Assembly (NCBI GenBank): GCA_963719135.1
Contig: CAVRAZ010000002.1
Location: 62,001-126,000, forward strand
Direction: 5' to 3'
From: CAVRAZ01 sp963719135
Lineage (GTDB): Bacteria; Pseudomonadota; Gammaproteobacteria; DSM-19610
Length of the DNA: 64,000 nt
Shown here: positions 8,881 to 16,197 of the stretch, one piece after another
How the letters are laid out: each line of letters opens with the position of its first letter
How positions within the stretch are numbered: the first letter of the stretch is position 1
Made by a program: the position numbers and the translations under genes
Notes under the pieces: model-generated
Database searches by the model: none
Seen by the model: the letters and a program-made list of their open reading frames with translations, nothing else
What the model was told of the DNA's origin: nothing

Positions 8881-9201
8881 TTACCCTCTAGGCTGGGTAA
8901 AGCACTGTGTCGCGGCCATGTTCAGGGAGAGATAGTCAGCGGTTGCGCCGCGTCGATCCCTGCTCGCGCGGAGGTATGGTCCGCTTCCGTTGTCGCCAAT
9001 CCCCGCACAGACGGACCGGCTGGCATAACGGGTCCTGAGCGGCCGCAGGCTTACTTCGTGGGTGCCGTTGTCGCCGCGAAAATCCAGAAGCCGCGCATAG
9101 GTCTGGTCGGCGTAGCCGGTGAGGACGGCGGCCGCGTTGAGTGAAATGAGTAGGGTGGTAGTTCCAATGGCGATACCAAGTCGAATTCCACGTGAGTCCA
9201 T
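8881..9201 (-). CDS. Small secreted or membrane-anchored orphan protein
   Basis: The 106-residue product begins MDSRGIRLGIAIGTTTLLISLNAA, a basic start followed by a hydrophobic segment compatible with a signal peptide or anchor. A strong ribosome site (GGGAGGGAG) sits six bases before the ATG, and AT-rich DNA upstream (9265-9345) could hold its promoter. I recognise no domain in the mature part, which is arginine-rich and has two cysteines. The start signals argue for a real gene; the lack of a known family lowers confidence. Confidence 0.45.
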   Translation of the reverse strand: MDSRGIRLGIAIGTTTLLISLNAAAVLTGYADQTYARLLDFRGDNGTHEVSLRPLRTRYASRSVCAGIGDNGSGPYLRASRDRRGATADYLSLNMAATQCFTQPRG

Positions 9202-9736
9202 GTTGCTCCCTCCCGTCGAGGTGCGAATCTTTCATTTGTCGAACGGGAGCCCCCGGGCCGACCCGCTCGCATTTTATGGAAATGCAAATGTTGCGCCAGA
9301 TCAAAGAAAATTCTTAACTATTTGATATTGAACTATTAATAATCAGCGCAATCTGTCTGGCCGCAATCAACTTGCACCGAAACCATTCAAACCGTCGTCT
9401 GTTTGCACCAGGGGGTCCTTCGGGTCGGACTGAAATCCCGGTGCCGCACAGTCACCGATAGTGAGAATAGTCTGATTATATTGCGGATTTGTGAACGGCT
9501 CCGGTCGGTCGGTCCTGTCGTCGTATCGCAGTCAGTGGGAATGCCGAGGCGGCCGGCAAGGCAGGCGCAGCGGCCATTCCAGTGATGGCCAAAGTCCGGA
9601 AAAGAAGCCGGATGTTCCCGTTCGCCGTCATGCCGGCGCCGGCCGGGTTTCAGCGATGATCTGCGCCGGCGAACGACCGGGTCGACGCCAGGTTGTGGAA
9701 TCCTGGCTTTCACCGGATGTGGGACAGAAGAACCGG
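9202..9736. other. Intergenic region with an AT-rich probable promoter segment
   Basis: About 535 bases without a supported gene. The segment 9265-9350 is clearly AT-rich against the high-GC background and lies upstream of the minus-strand orphan gene. A partial palindrome of the CCGGCG...CGCCGG type lies at 9627-9690. The open frames on both strands look like chance frames. Confidence 0.4.
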
Positions 9737-10159
9737 TCAGAGGTTTCCCTGAATCAGCGGAAAGATCTGTTCATTCTCGTATTTCACGCGTTCCATGACG
9801 AGCCGGAAGATTTCGCGGCTCTCTTCGGCCAGCGCAGCGTGCTGGGCGTCATCCCTGGCGGGCGTGCACCAGTGCCGCACGTAGCGTGAAAAGCCTTTCT
9901 TGGTGGCACGCGCGCTGTCGTGGAACCGGCGCGCGGCGTCGGCGACCGCGGCGTCGTTGTGGCGGGCGAGTTCGGCGTACAGCGTGTTGTCCTCGAAGAC
10001 CAGGTGCATCCACACCTTTTCCTTGAAGCGTGCCATCAGTTCGCAGACATAGGGATTCTCGTGCAGGGATCGTTGTTCGAGCAGCACCGACAGTACGTCG
10101 CACAGCGCGGTGATGTCGCGGTTCTGCCGTTTCAGGTCGTCGAGCGAATACATGTCCAA
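9737..10159 (-). CDS. Hemerythrin HHE domain protein
   Basis: The 140-residue all-helical protein has the spaced histidine and glutamate pattern of a non-heme di-iron four-helix bundle: MHLVFEDNTLYAELARH, RRFHDSARATKKGFSRYVRHW and VMERVKYENEQIFPLI. Bacterial proteins of this type sense or store oxygen, NO or iron, and some help repair iron-sulfur centres. It is cytoplasmic, with no signal peptide. It stands alone about 80 bases downstream of the aldo/keto reductase remnant on the same strand. The specific role cannot be read from the sequence. Confidence 0.8.
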   Translation of the reverse strand: MDMYSLDDLKRQNRDITALCDVLSVLLEQRSLHENPYVCELMARFKEKVWMHLVFEDNTLYAELARHNDAAVADAARRFHDSARATKKGFSRYVRHWCTPARDDAQHAALAEESREIFRLVMERVKYENEQIFPLIQGNL

Positions 10160-10239
10160 TTTCTCATCGATCAGGTTCGGGCAGGCGGCCTGCCGGGGTG
10201 CACAGGCGCCCGTTGCACCGGGTCGATTATACCGCGCCG

Positions 10240-10472
10240 TCAGTGGCTGGGGCCGGGATAGCGCCGGTGAATCGCCTCGATGTCCTCGAGCACCTGGTTC
10301 GACCGCGTCAACTCGATGCCGTCGAGGTTCGCTTCAAGCTGATCCACGTCGGTCGCGCCGATGATCGCGCTCGTCAGAAACGAGCGCGAAAGGACGAACG
10401 CAAGCGCCATCTGCGCCGGGTCCAGACCGCGCTGACCTCGATATCGGTGTTACCCGGTGGACGGTATTGCAT
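10240..10472 (-). pseudogene. Aldo/keto reductase remnant with a large internal deletion
   Basis: The first codons (MQYRPPGNTDIEVSA) match the start of Tas/YdjG-type aldo/keto reductases. After about 15 codons the frame changes and the DNA continues with the family C-terminus (RGLDPAQMALAFVLSR, TSAIIGATDVDQLEANL, EDIEAIHRRYPGPSH), ending at 10240. The intervening 250 or so codons, with the catalytic tyrosine and barrel, are absent. The remnant ATG at 10470-10472 overlaps the last codons of nadC. The intact ancestor was therefore probably translationally coupled to nadC. It is not expected to make a functional protein. Confidence 0.8.
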
Positions 10473-11331
10473 GTTCGCTCCCTGATCCATCGCCGGCGTC
10501 GAAGCGCATGGACAGGTCCACGGCCCGCAGGTGCTTGGTCAGCGCGCCGATGGAGACGAAATCCACGCCGGTCGCCGCGTACTCGGCGATGTTGTCCAGA
10601 TCGATGCCGCCGGAGGCCTCGAGTTCGGCGCGCCCGTCCACGAGTGCGACGGCCCGGCGCAGCGCGTCGGGCGCGAAATTATCGAGCAGGATGCGCGTGA
10701 CCCCGGCGGCCAGCGCCTCTTCGAGCTGGTCGAGCGTCTCGACCTCCACTTCCAGCAGGATGCCGGTCCTGATGCGGCCGGCTGCGGCCACCGCGCGGGT
10801 GATTGAACCGGCCGCGGCTATGTGGTTTTCCTTGATCAGGAAGGCGTCGTACAGCCCCATCCGGTGATTGTGGCAGCCTCCGCAGCGCACCGCGTATTTC
10901 TGCGCGCCCCGGAGACCGGGCAGCGTCTTGCGCGTGTCGAGCACGAGGGTCTTGTACGCCGCGACGGCATCCGCGTAGCGCCGCGCCAGCGTGGCGGTGC
11001 CCGAGAGCGTCTGCAGAAAATTCAGCGCGGCGCGTTCGCCGGTCAGCAGGCTGCGCGCGGGGCCGTGGAGTTCGCACAGGCGCTGATCGGCCTGAACGCC
11101 GTTGCCGTCCTCGACCAGCCAGTGCACCTGCACCCGTTCGTCGAGCAGGCGGAACACGCCGTCGAACCAGGGACGGCCGCAGATGACGGCCGGTTCGCGG
11201 CAGACGACGTGCGCCGACCAGGCGCGGTCGGCGGGGATCAGCGCGGCGCTGACATCGCCGTCGCCAACGTCTTCCTCCAGCGCGCGGCGAACCGTTTCCA
11301 GCGTCTGTTCGTCGAGCGTCTCCAGCAGCAT
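10450..11331 (-). CDS. nadC: Nicotinate-nucleotide pyrophosphorylase (quinolinate phosphoribosyltransferase)
   Basis: NadC converts quinolinate and PRPP to nicotinate mononucleotide in de novo NAD synthesis. The 293-residue protein has the N-terminal EEDVGDGDVSAALIP segment, the active-site LDTRKTLPGLR, the CGGCHNHRMGLYDAFLIKENH phosphate and quinolinate site, and the C-terminal ASGGIDLDNI and GVDFVSIGALTK barrel strands. The start directly follows the stop of the FKBP gene, so they are co-transcribed. About 16 residues after SMRF (to EHAIPSTG) go past the usual end. They are encoded by DNA shared with the reductase remnant. Confidence 0.95.
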   Translation of the reverse strand: MLLETLDEQTLETVRRALEEDVGDGDVSAALIPADRAWSAHVVCREPAVICGRPWFDGVFRLLDERVQVHWLVEDGNGVQADQRLCELHGPARSLLTGERAALNFLQTLSGTATLARRYADAVAAYKTLVLDTRKTLPGLRGAQKYAVRCGGCHNHRMGLYDAFLIKENHIAAAGSITRAVAAAGRIRTGILLEVEVETLDQLEEALAAGVTRILLDNFAPDALRRAVALVDGRAELEASGGIDLDNIAEYAATGVDFVSIGALTKHLRAVDLSMRFDAGDGSGSEHAIPSTG

Positions 11332-11679
11332 CTATTCGGAGATCTCCAGCAGCTCGATTTCGAAGATCAGCGTCGCGTCGGGCGGAATGACGCCGCCGGC
11401 GCCGCGCTCGCCGTACGCCAGCGGCGGCGGAATAATCAGCTTGCGCAGGCCGCCCTCGCGCATGCCCTGCACGCCTTCGTCCCAGCCGCGGATCACGTAG
11501 CTGCAATCGACCGGGAAACTGAACGGATCGTCGCGGTCGCGGCTGGAGTCGAATTTGGTGCCGTCCTCGAGCCAGCCGGTGTAGTGCACCACCGCCGTCT
11601 GGCCGCGTCCGGTGCAGGCCTTGCCGGTGCCCGTTCTGATGTCTTCGTAGATCAGGCCGCTGTCTGTCGTCGTGTTCAT
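11332..11679 (-). CDS. FKBP-type peptidyl-prolyl cis-trans isomerase
   Basis: The 115-residue single-domain FKBP carries the family motifs VVHYTGWLEDGTKFDSS, VIRGWDEGVQGMREGGLRKLIIPPPLAYGERG and IPPDATLIFEIELLEI. It speeds proline isomerisation in folding proteins and is cytoplasmic, since no signal peptide is present. An upstream in-frame GTG at 11712 would add 11 unlikely residues, so the ATG at 11679 is preferred. The stop abuts the nadC start with no gap, which indicates one operon. Confidence 0.92.
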   Translation of the reverse strand: MNTTTDSGLIYEDIRTGTGKACTGRGQTAVVHYTGWLEDGTKFDSSRDRDDPFSFPVDCSYVIRGWDEGVQGMREGGLRKLIIPPPLAYGERGAGGVIPPDATLIFEIELLEISE

Positions 11680-11729
11680 GCCATGTCCCCGGTCAGGGGC
11701 GCGGGTTCCCACAGCCCGTCACCCGCCTG

Positions 11730-12509
11730 TCAAAGGTCGATCAGTTCCGGCGGTTCCTCGGGGTCGATGATCAGCAACTGGTGCGAAGGCACCGGATGCC
11801 AGATGCCGGACTCGGTCAGGCATTCCGATGCGATCAACTGTGCCTCGGGAAACAGCTCGTCGTCGGTGGTGAAATAGAGCGAAGGGCACTCGTCGCCCAC
11901 GGCGTGGCGGACGGCGTAGAGGCGCTCGCCTTCGGTGACCAGCAGATTGAGCAGCGCCTTGTTGCCGTCGAGCAGGTCGTCGATTCGCGCCAGCAGTTCG
12001 CGCAGCGCCTGGTCGATCGGCAGTTCGCTGTCTTCCGACAGGATCTGGCGCAGCCAGGCGAACAGGTACTCGGACTCGGTATTGCCGCGGATGGCGGCGA
12101 AGTAGGCCGGTTCCAGCTCGCCGGCGATGGCCGGCATCACCTGTTCGTGGAACTCCTCGATGAAGCCGTTGTGGTTGAACAACAGTTCCTCGTCCTTGAA
12201 CGGCTGGGTGTTGACGTGGCTGATCGGGTTGCCGCGGGTGGCGCTGCGCACGTGCGCCACCCAGAGGTCGCTGGTCAGGCCGCGCGCCAGCGACTCCAGG
12301 TTGGGGTCGGCCCAGATGGGCGCCGGGTTGGTGTACAGCAGCGGTTCGTCCTCCTCGCCGTACCAGCCGAAGCCGAAGCCGTCGGCGTTCAACCGGGTAT
12401 AGCGCAGCTCGCGCGGCTCGAACGCCTGGTGATAGAGGCTGTGGTCCGGTTCCAGCAGAAAGTGACCCAGCGTGGTCGGTACACCCAGATAGGCGGCAAA
12501 TCGGCACAT
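11730..12509 (-). CDS. Class II glutamine amidotransferase, EgtC/YafJ-like
   Basis: The 259-residue protein begins MCRFAAYLG, giving the N-terminal cysteine nucleophile of Ntn glutamine amidotransferases after methionine removal. Other family motifs are NADGFGFGWY, WVAHVRSATRG, FNHNGFIEEF and the glutamine site GNTESEYLFAWL. There is no synthetase domain, so it either supplies ammonia to a partner or hydrolyses gamma-glutamyl compounds, as EgtC does in ergothioneine synthesis. No ergothioneine genes are nearby. It lies upstream of the FKBP-nadC genes with a gap of about 50 bases, possibly in the same transcript. Confidence 0.88.
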   Translation of the reverse strand: MCRFAAYLGVPTTLGHFLLEPDHSLYHQAFEPRELRYTRLNADGFGFGWYGEEDEPLLYTNPAPIWADPNLESLARGLTSDLWVAHVRSATRGNPISHVNTQPFKDEELLFNHNGFIEEFHEQVMPAIAGELEPAYFAAIRGNTESEYLFAWLRQILSEDSELPIDQALRELLARIDDLLDGNKALLNLLVTEGERLYAVRHAVGDECPSLYFTTDDELFPEAQLIASECLTESGIWHPVPSHQLLIIDPEEPPELIDL

Positions 12510-12639
12510 AAGACCCGCTTGTGTGAGGTGTTTTACTCGGTTGGGCGCGATGTTAGCCTAAGTCGGCGGCGGGGCCAACCCGCCGGCGCGGTCGGCGGCA
12601 CGCCGGCCGGTCGCAAGCAGCGGGCCCGGGACCGGCACG

Positions 12640-12657
12640 CTGTCATACAACCGTCAT
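12640..12657 (+). promoter_or_regulatory. Pho box upstream of phoB
   Basis: CTGTCATACAACCGTCAT contains two 7-base half-sites separated by four bases, a near-perfect match to the PhoB recognition sequence. It is 52 bases before the phoB start. A further CTGTCAT half-site lies at 12682-12688. This predicts autoregulation of phoBR by phosphate limitation. Confidence 0.85.
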
Positions 12658-12708
12658 ATTGGTACGTTCTACTAACCGCGTCTGTCATAATTCAGAATTA
12701 TCAGTCAG

Positions 12709-13398
12709 GTGATGAGGCGCATACTCTTGGTCGAAGACGAAGCCGCGATCCGCGACATGGTCCGGTTCGCGTTGGGAAAAGCGGATTTCGAAGTCGACGA
12801 GGCCGAAGGCGCCGAGCAGGCGCTGGTGCTGATCGCTGCGCGTCCGCCGGACCTGGTGCTGCTCGACTGGATGCTGCCCGGCATGAGCGGCATCGACCTG
12901 GCGCGGCGCCTGCGCCGCGACGATCTCACCATGCGCATCCCCATCATCATGCTGACCGCGCGCACCGACGAGCACGACCGGGTGCGCGGCCTGGAAGTGG
13001 GTGCCGACGACTACGTCACCAAGCCGTTTTCACCGCGCGAGCTGGTTGCGCGGATCAACGCCGTGCTGCGGCGCGTCCACCCCGAGACCGAAGATACCCG
13101 CATCGAGGCCGGCGGACTGACGCTGAACGTCGCCGACCACCGCGTCGAAGTGAAGGGCGAGAAAGTGGAACTGGCGCCGACCGAGTTCCGCCTCCTGCAA
13201 TTCTTCATGTCCCATCCCGACAGGGTCTACAGCCGCGAGCAGTTGCTGGATCATGTCTGGGGACGTGGCGTTTATGTCGAGGAGCGTACGGTCGACGTTC
13301 ATATCCGGCGCCTGCGCAAGGCGCTGGGCCCGGTCAACTGCGAGAACTACATACAGACTGTGCGCGGCGCGGGCTACCGTTTTTCGACGCGGGACTGA
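12709..13398 (+). CDS. phoB: Phosphate regulon response regulator PhoB
   Basis: The 229-residue OmpR-class regulator has a receiver domain with the acidic pocket (LLVEDE), the phosphorylation site Asp53 in LLDWMLPG and Lys105 in YVTKPFSP. A winged-helix DNA-binding domain (about 130-228) ends RTVDVHIRRLRKALG...YIQTVRGAGYRFS. It binds Pho boxes, and one lies just upstream. The start is the GTG at 12709 or the ATG at 12712. The phoR gene follows after three bases, the classic two-component operon. Confidence 0.96.
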   Translation: MMRRILLVEDEAAIRDMVRFALGKADFEVDEAEGAEQALVLIAARPPDLVLLDWMLPGMSGIDLARRLRRDDLTMRIPIIMLTARTDEHDRVRGLEVGADDYVTKPFSPRELVARINAVLRRVHPETEDTRIEAGGLTLNVADHRVEVKGEKVELAPTEFRLLQFFMSHPDRVYSREQLLDHVWGRGVYVEERTVDVHIRRLRKALGPVNCENYIQTVRGAGYRFSTRD

Positions 13399-13401
13399 TT
13401 C

Positions 13402-14706
13402 GTGACGAACCCCTGGTGGGCGGAACTGCAGCGTATCGTCGGGTTCGCCCTGCTCGCCTTGATTCCCGCGCTGGCCGTCGGCCACTATCTGGTGTGGCTG
13501 CTGCTGGCGCTGGCCGGCTACCTCACCTGGCACCTCTACAACCTGTACCGGCTCATCCGCTGGCTGCGCGCCGGCAAAGGTTATCAGCCGCCCGAATCGT
13601 CAGGCCTGTGGGACGAGGTCTTCGAAAGCATCCACCGGCTGATTCAGCGCAACCGCAGGCGCAAGAAGAATCTGCGCCGCCTGTTGAAGCGGTTCCACAC
13701 CATGGCCGCAGCTCTGCCCGATGCGATGGTCGAGCTGCGCGCCGGCACCGACGAGATCGAGTGGTGGAACGACGCGGCCAGCGACTGCCTCGGTTTCCGC
13801 TATCCGCGCAACGTCGGCCAGCGTCTGGCCAACCTGCTGCGCCATCCGGATATCCAGGACTTTCTGCAACGCCAGGACTATGACGACGAGGTGGTGGTCC
13901 CTTCGCCGGTCGATGACAACATGACGTTGAGCGTCCGTATGATCTCGTATTCGAACAACCGGCGCATGCTGTTGGTGCGGGACATTACGCGCCTGCTGTC
14001 GCTGGAGCGAACGCGCAAGGACTTCATCGCCAACGCCTCCCATGAATTGCGCAGCCCCCTGACGGTGCTGAGCGGCTATCTCGAGACGCTTGTGCATGCC
14101 AAGGAAAGCTGCCGCGAGTACGAGCCGCAGCTCAAGATCATGATGGCGCAGAGCGAGCGCATGGGCCGCATCGTCGACGACCTGATGCTGCTGTCCAAGC
14201 TCGAGTCCGAGGCGCCGCGCACCGATCGACACCCGGTGAACGTGCCCCAGTTGCTGGTGGCCATTATCGACCAGGCGCGCGAACTGAGCGGGCAGGACCG
14301 ACACGTCATCGATACCGATATCGATCCCGGCATCTACCTGCACGGCCGCGAATCCGAGCTGTACAGCGCCTTTTCCAATCTGTTGTTCAACGCGGTGCGC
14401 TACACGCCGCCGGACGGCCGGATCGCCGTCGCCTGGAAGGATACCCCGACCGGGCCGGTCTTTTCGGTGCGCGACACCGGCGCGGGCATCGCGCCGCATC
14501 ATTTGCCGCGGCTGACCGAACGCTTCTACCGGGTCGACGCCGGCCGGTCGCGGGCGGCCGGCGGCACCGGTCTGGGGCTGGCCATCGTGAAGCACGTGCT
14601 GAAGCGCCACCACGCGCATCTGGAAATCGAGAGCGAGGTCGGCACCGGCAGTGAATTTAGCTGCGTTTTTGATGCAAGCCGTCGTGCCGAAAGCCTTATT
14701 ACATAA
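13402..14706 (+). CDS. phoR: Phosphate regulon sensor kinase PhoR
   Basis: The 434-residue protein has two N-terminal membrane segments (about 12-46) and a short cytoplasmic linker with an arginine-rich stretch. A PAS-like region (about 100-195) follows, then the dimerisation domain with His214 in NASHELRSPL, then an ATPase domain with NLLFNAVRYTPP, DTGAGI and GGTGLGLAIVKHVL. PhoR phosphorylates PhoB when phosphate is low and is inhibited through the Pst transporter and PhoU. It starts at a GTG three bases after phoB. All catalytic boxes are present. Confidence 0.95.
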   Translation: MTNPWWAELQRIVGFALLALIPALAVGHYLVWLLLALAGYLTWHLYNLYRLIRWLRAGKGYQPPESSGLWDEVFESIHRLIQRNRRRKKNLRRLLKRFHTMAAALPDAMVELRAGTDEIEWWNDAASDCLGFRYPRNVGQRLANLLRHPDIQDFLQRQDYDDEVVVPSPVDDNMTLSVRMISYSNNRRMLLVRDITRLLSLERTRKDFIANASHELRSPLTVLSGYLETLVHAKESCREYEPQLKIMMAQSERMGRIVDDLMLLSKLESEAPRTDRHPVNVPQLLVAIIDQARELSGQDRHVIDTDIDPGIYLHGRESELYSAFSNLLFNAVRYTPPDGRIAVAWKDTPTGPVFSVRDTGAGIAPHHLPRLTERFYRVDAGRSRAAGGTGLGLAIVKHVLKRHHAHLEIESEVGTGSEFSCVFDASRRAESLIT

Positions 14707-14716
14707 TCGCCTGGGT

Positions 14717-14734
14717 GTGTAACACAACTGTCAT
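14717..14734 (+). promoter_or_regulatory. Pho box upstream of pstS
   Basis: GTGTAACACAACTGTCAT gives a weaker first half-site (GTGTAAC) and a perfect second half-site (CTGTCAT) at 11-base spacing, 72 bases before the pstS start. It fits PhoB activation of the pst genes. Confidence 0.75.
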
Positions 14735-14806
14735 ATTGCCCGGTTAGCATGGCGACCAGTCGTGGCGCCGCCCGCCAACGGTCGATAATGTGCAGGAGAG
14801 ACTGCA

Positions 14807-15685
14807 ATGATAATGATGCGCCGAGGGTTATTGGTAACCGGTCTGGTGTTGGGCTTGGGTCTGGCCGGAATGGTCCGCGCCGACGGCAAGGGCGACGCCG
14901 CGCTGACCGATTACGAGCCCGCCAGCGGCGTGTCCGGCAACCTGTCCAGCGTCGGTTCCGACACGCCGGCGCTGACCGAGGGCACTTCGAACCTGGGACC
15001 GATGAGCCGCACGATGAAGGATGGCGAAATCGAGGCGTTCGAGCGCAGGTACGGCTACAAGCCGACCGCGATCCGGGTGGCCATCGACGCGCTGGCGGTG
15101 TTCGTACACAAGGACAATCCGATCGCGGGTCTGACGCTTCCCCAGGTCGACGCGGTGTTTTCCTCGACCCGCAAGTGCGGCATCGCCGATGACATCACCA
15201 CCTGGGGCGGCCTCGGTCTGAGCGGCGCCTGGGCTACGCGTTCGATCCAGCTCTACGGCCGCAACTCCGTGTCCGGAACCTACGGGTTCTTCAAGGAGCA
15301 TGCGCTCTGCAAGGGCGACTACAAGAACAGTGTCAACGAGCAGCCGGGCTCGGCTTCCGTCGTTCAATCGGTGTCAACGTCGCTCAACGGCATCGGCTAC
15401 GCAGGCATCGGTTACGTGACGTCCGGCGTCCGTGCGGTGCCGCTGGCGAAAGACAAGGGCGATCCCTTCATCGAAGCGACGGGCGAAAACGCGATCAGCG
15501 GCAAGTACCCCCTGGCGCGGTTCCTGTACATCTACGTGAACAAGCACCCGAACAAGCCGCTGCCGCCGCTGGAGCGCGAGTTCCTGAAGATGGTGCTGTC
15601 CAAGGTCGGACAGATGGTCGTGGTGCAGGACGGTTACATTCCGTTGCCGGCGTCGGCCGCGGAAAAGGAACTGACCACACTCTAG
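14807..15685 (+). CDS. pstS: Phosphate-binding periplasmic protein PstS with an apparent internal deletion
   Basis: PstS captures phosphate in the periplasm for the Pst ABC transporter. The 292-residue product has a signal peptide (RRGLLVTGLVLGLGLAGMVRA) and PstS motifs PALTEGTSNLGPMSR, AVFVHKDNP, YGRNSVSGTYGFFKEHALC and NEQPGSASVVQ. In homologues as I know them, GSDT and PALTEGT are separated by about 30 residues that include a GSST phosphate-contact loop. Here they are adjacent (SVGSDTPALTEG), so the loop and a helix seem to be missing in frame. A good ribosome site (AGGAGA) precedes the ATG. Phosphate binding is doubtful. Confidence 0.85.
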   Translation: MIMMRRGLLVTGLVLGLGLAGMVRADGKGDAALTDYEPASGVSGNLSSVGSDTPALTEGTSNLGPMSRTMKDGEIEAFERRYGYKPTAIRVAIDALAVFVHKDNPIAGLTLPQVDAVFSSTRKCGIADDITTWGGLGLSGAWATRSIQLYGRNSVSGTYGFFKEHALCKGDYKNSVNEQPGSASVVQSVSTSLNGIGYAGIGYVTSGVRAVPLAKDKGDPFIEATGENAISGKYPLARFLYIYVNKHPNKPLPPLEREFLKMVLSKVGQMVVVQDGYIPLPASAAEKELTTL

Positions 15686-15751
15686 TAACGACGAGGGCGC
15701 GAGCGGCACGGCACGGGGGGCGGCCCTTGTGCCCTGCCGCTTTGGCGTTTT

Positions 15752-16069
15752 TCAGGCCGCGTTCAGCATGTGGTGCAGCGCGTCGAACGCGCGGTAGCCG
15801 ATGTGTTGCAGCATGAGCCCGATGCCGTCTTCGCTCTCGTGCACGACGAATGCCGGCAGGCGATGCTCGACGCTGCCGTCGCGGCTTCCGACCTGAAAGG
15901 CGACTTCAAGGCGGGATTGCAGCGGTATGCGCACGCCTTTCAATTCGACAAACATGCCCTCCAGGCTGACGTTGCGGGTGCGGGTGTCGATGACCCCGAT
16001 CGGCGGATAGTGGAGACTGACATCCAGGTTGAGTGGCTTGCGGCTGCTCCAGCGGTTTTCAACGGTCAT
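15752..16069 (-). CDS. PilZ domain protein
   Basis: The 105-residue single-domain protein carries a PilZ signature: the basic SSRKPLNLDVSL near the N-terminus and NVSLEGMFVE, matching the D/NxSxxG motif that contacts cyclic di-GMP. The first motif has only part of the RxxxR pattern, so ligand binding is likely but not certain. A ribosome site (AAGGAG) lies about ten bases before the ATG. It is read against the pst genes and separates pstS from pstC. A link between phosphate status and c-di-GMP is possible but is inference. Confidence 0.8.
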   Translation of the reverse strand: MTVENRWSSRKPLNLDVSLHYPPIGVIDTRTRNVSLEGMFVELKGVRIPLQSRLEVAFQVGSRDGSVEHRLPAFVVHESEDGIGLMLQHIGYRAFDALHHMLNAA

Positions 16070-16197
16070 GGACCCTACGCTCCTTTTACCCGGCGTGGCA
16101 AAAAGTTGACATATGCAGGCGACGAAGCAAAGAGGATGCCAAATTGATCGGTTCGATGCCCGAACGCCGTGTAAAATAGCCGCCCAGCCGACCCGCG

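Noticed and set aside
9412..9475. Possible riboswitch-like sequence (GACTGAAATCCCGGTGCCGCACAGTCACCG)-type
   Set aside because: It resembles a fragment of the cobalamin riboswitch core, but the conserved flanking boxes are missing and no vitamin B12 gene follows. Only a vague likeness remains.
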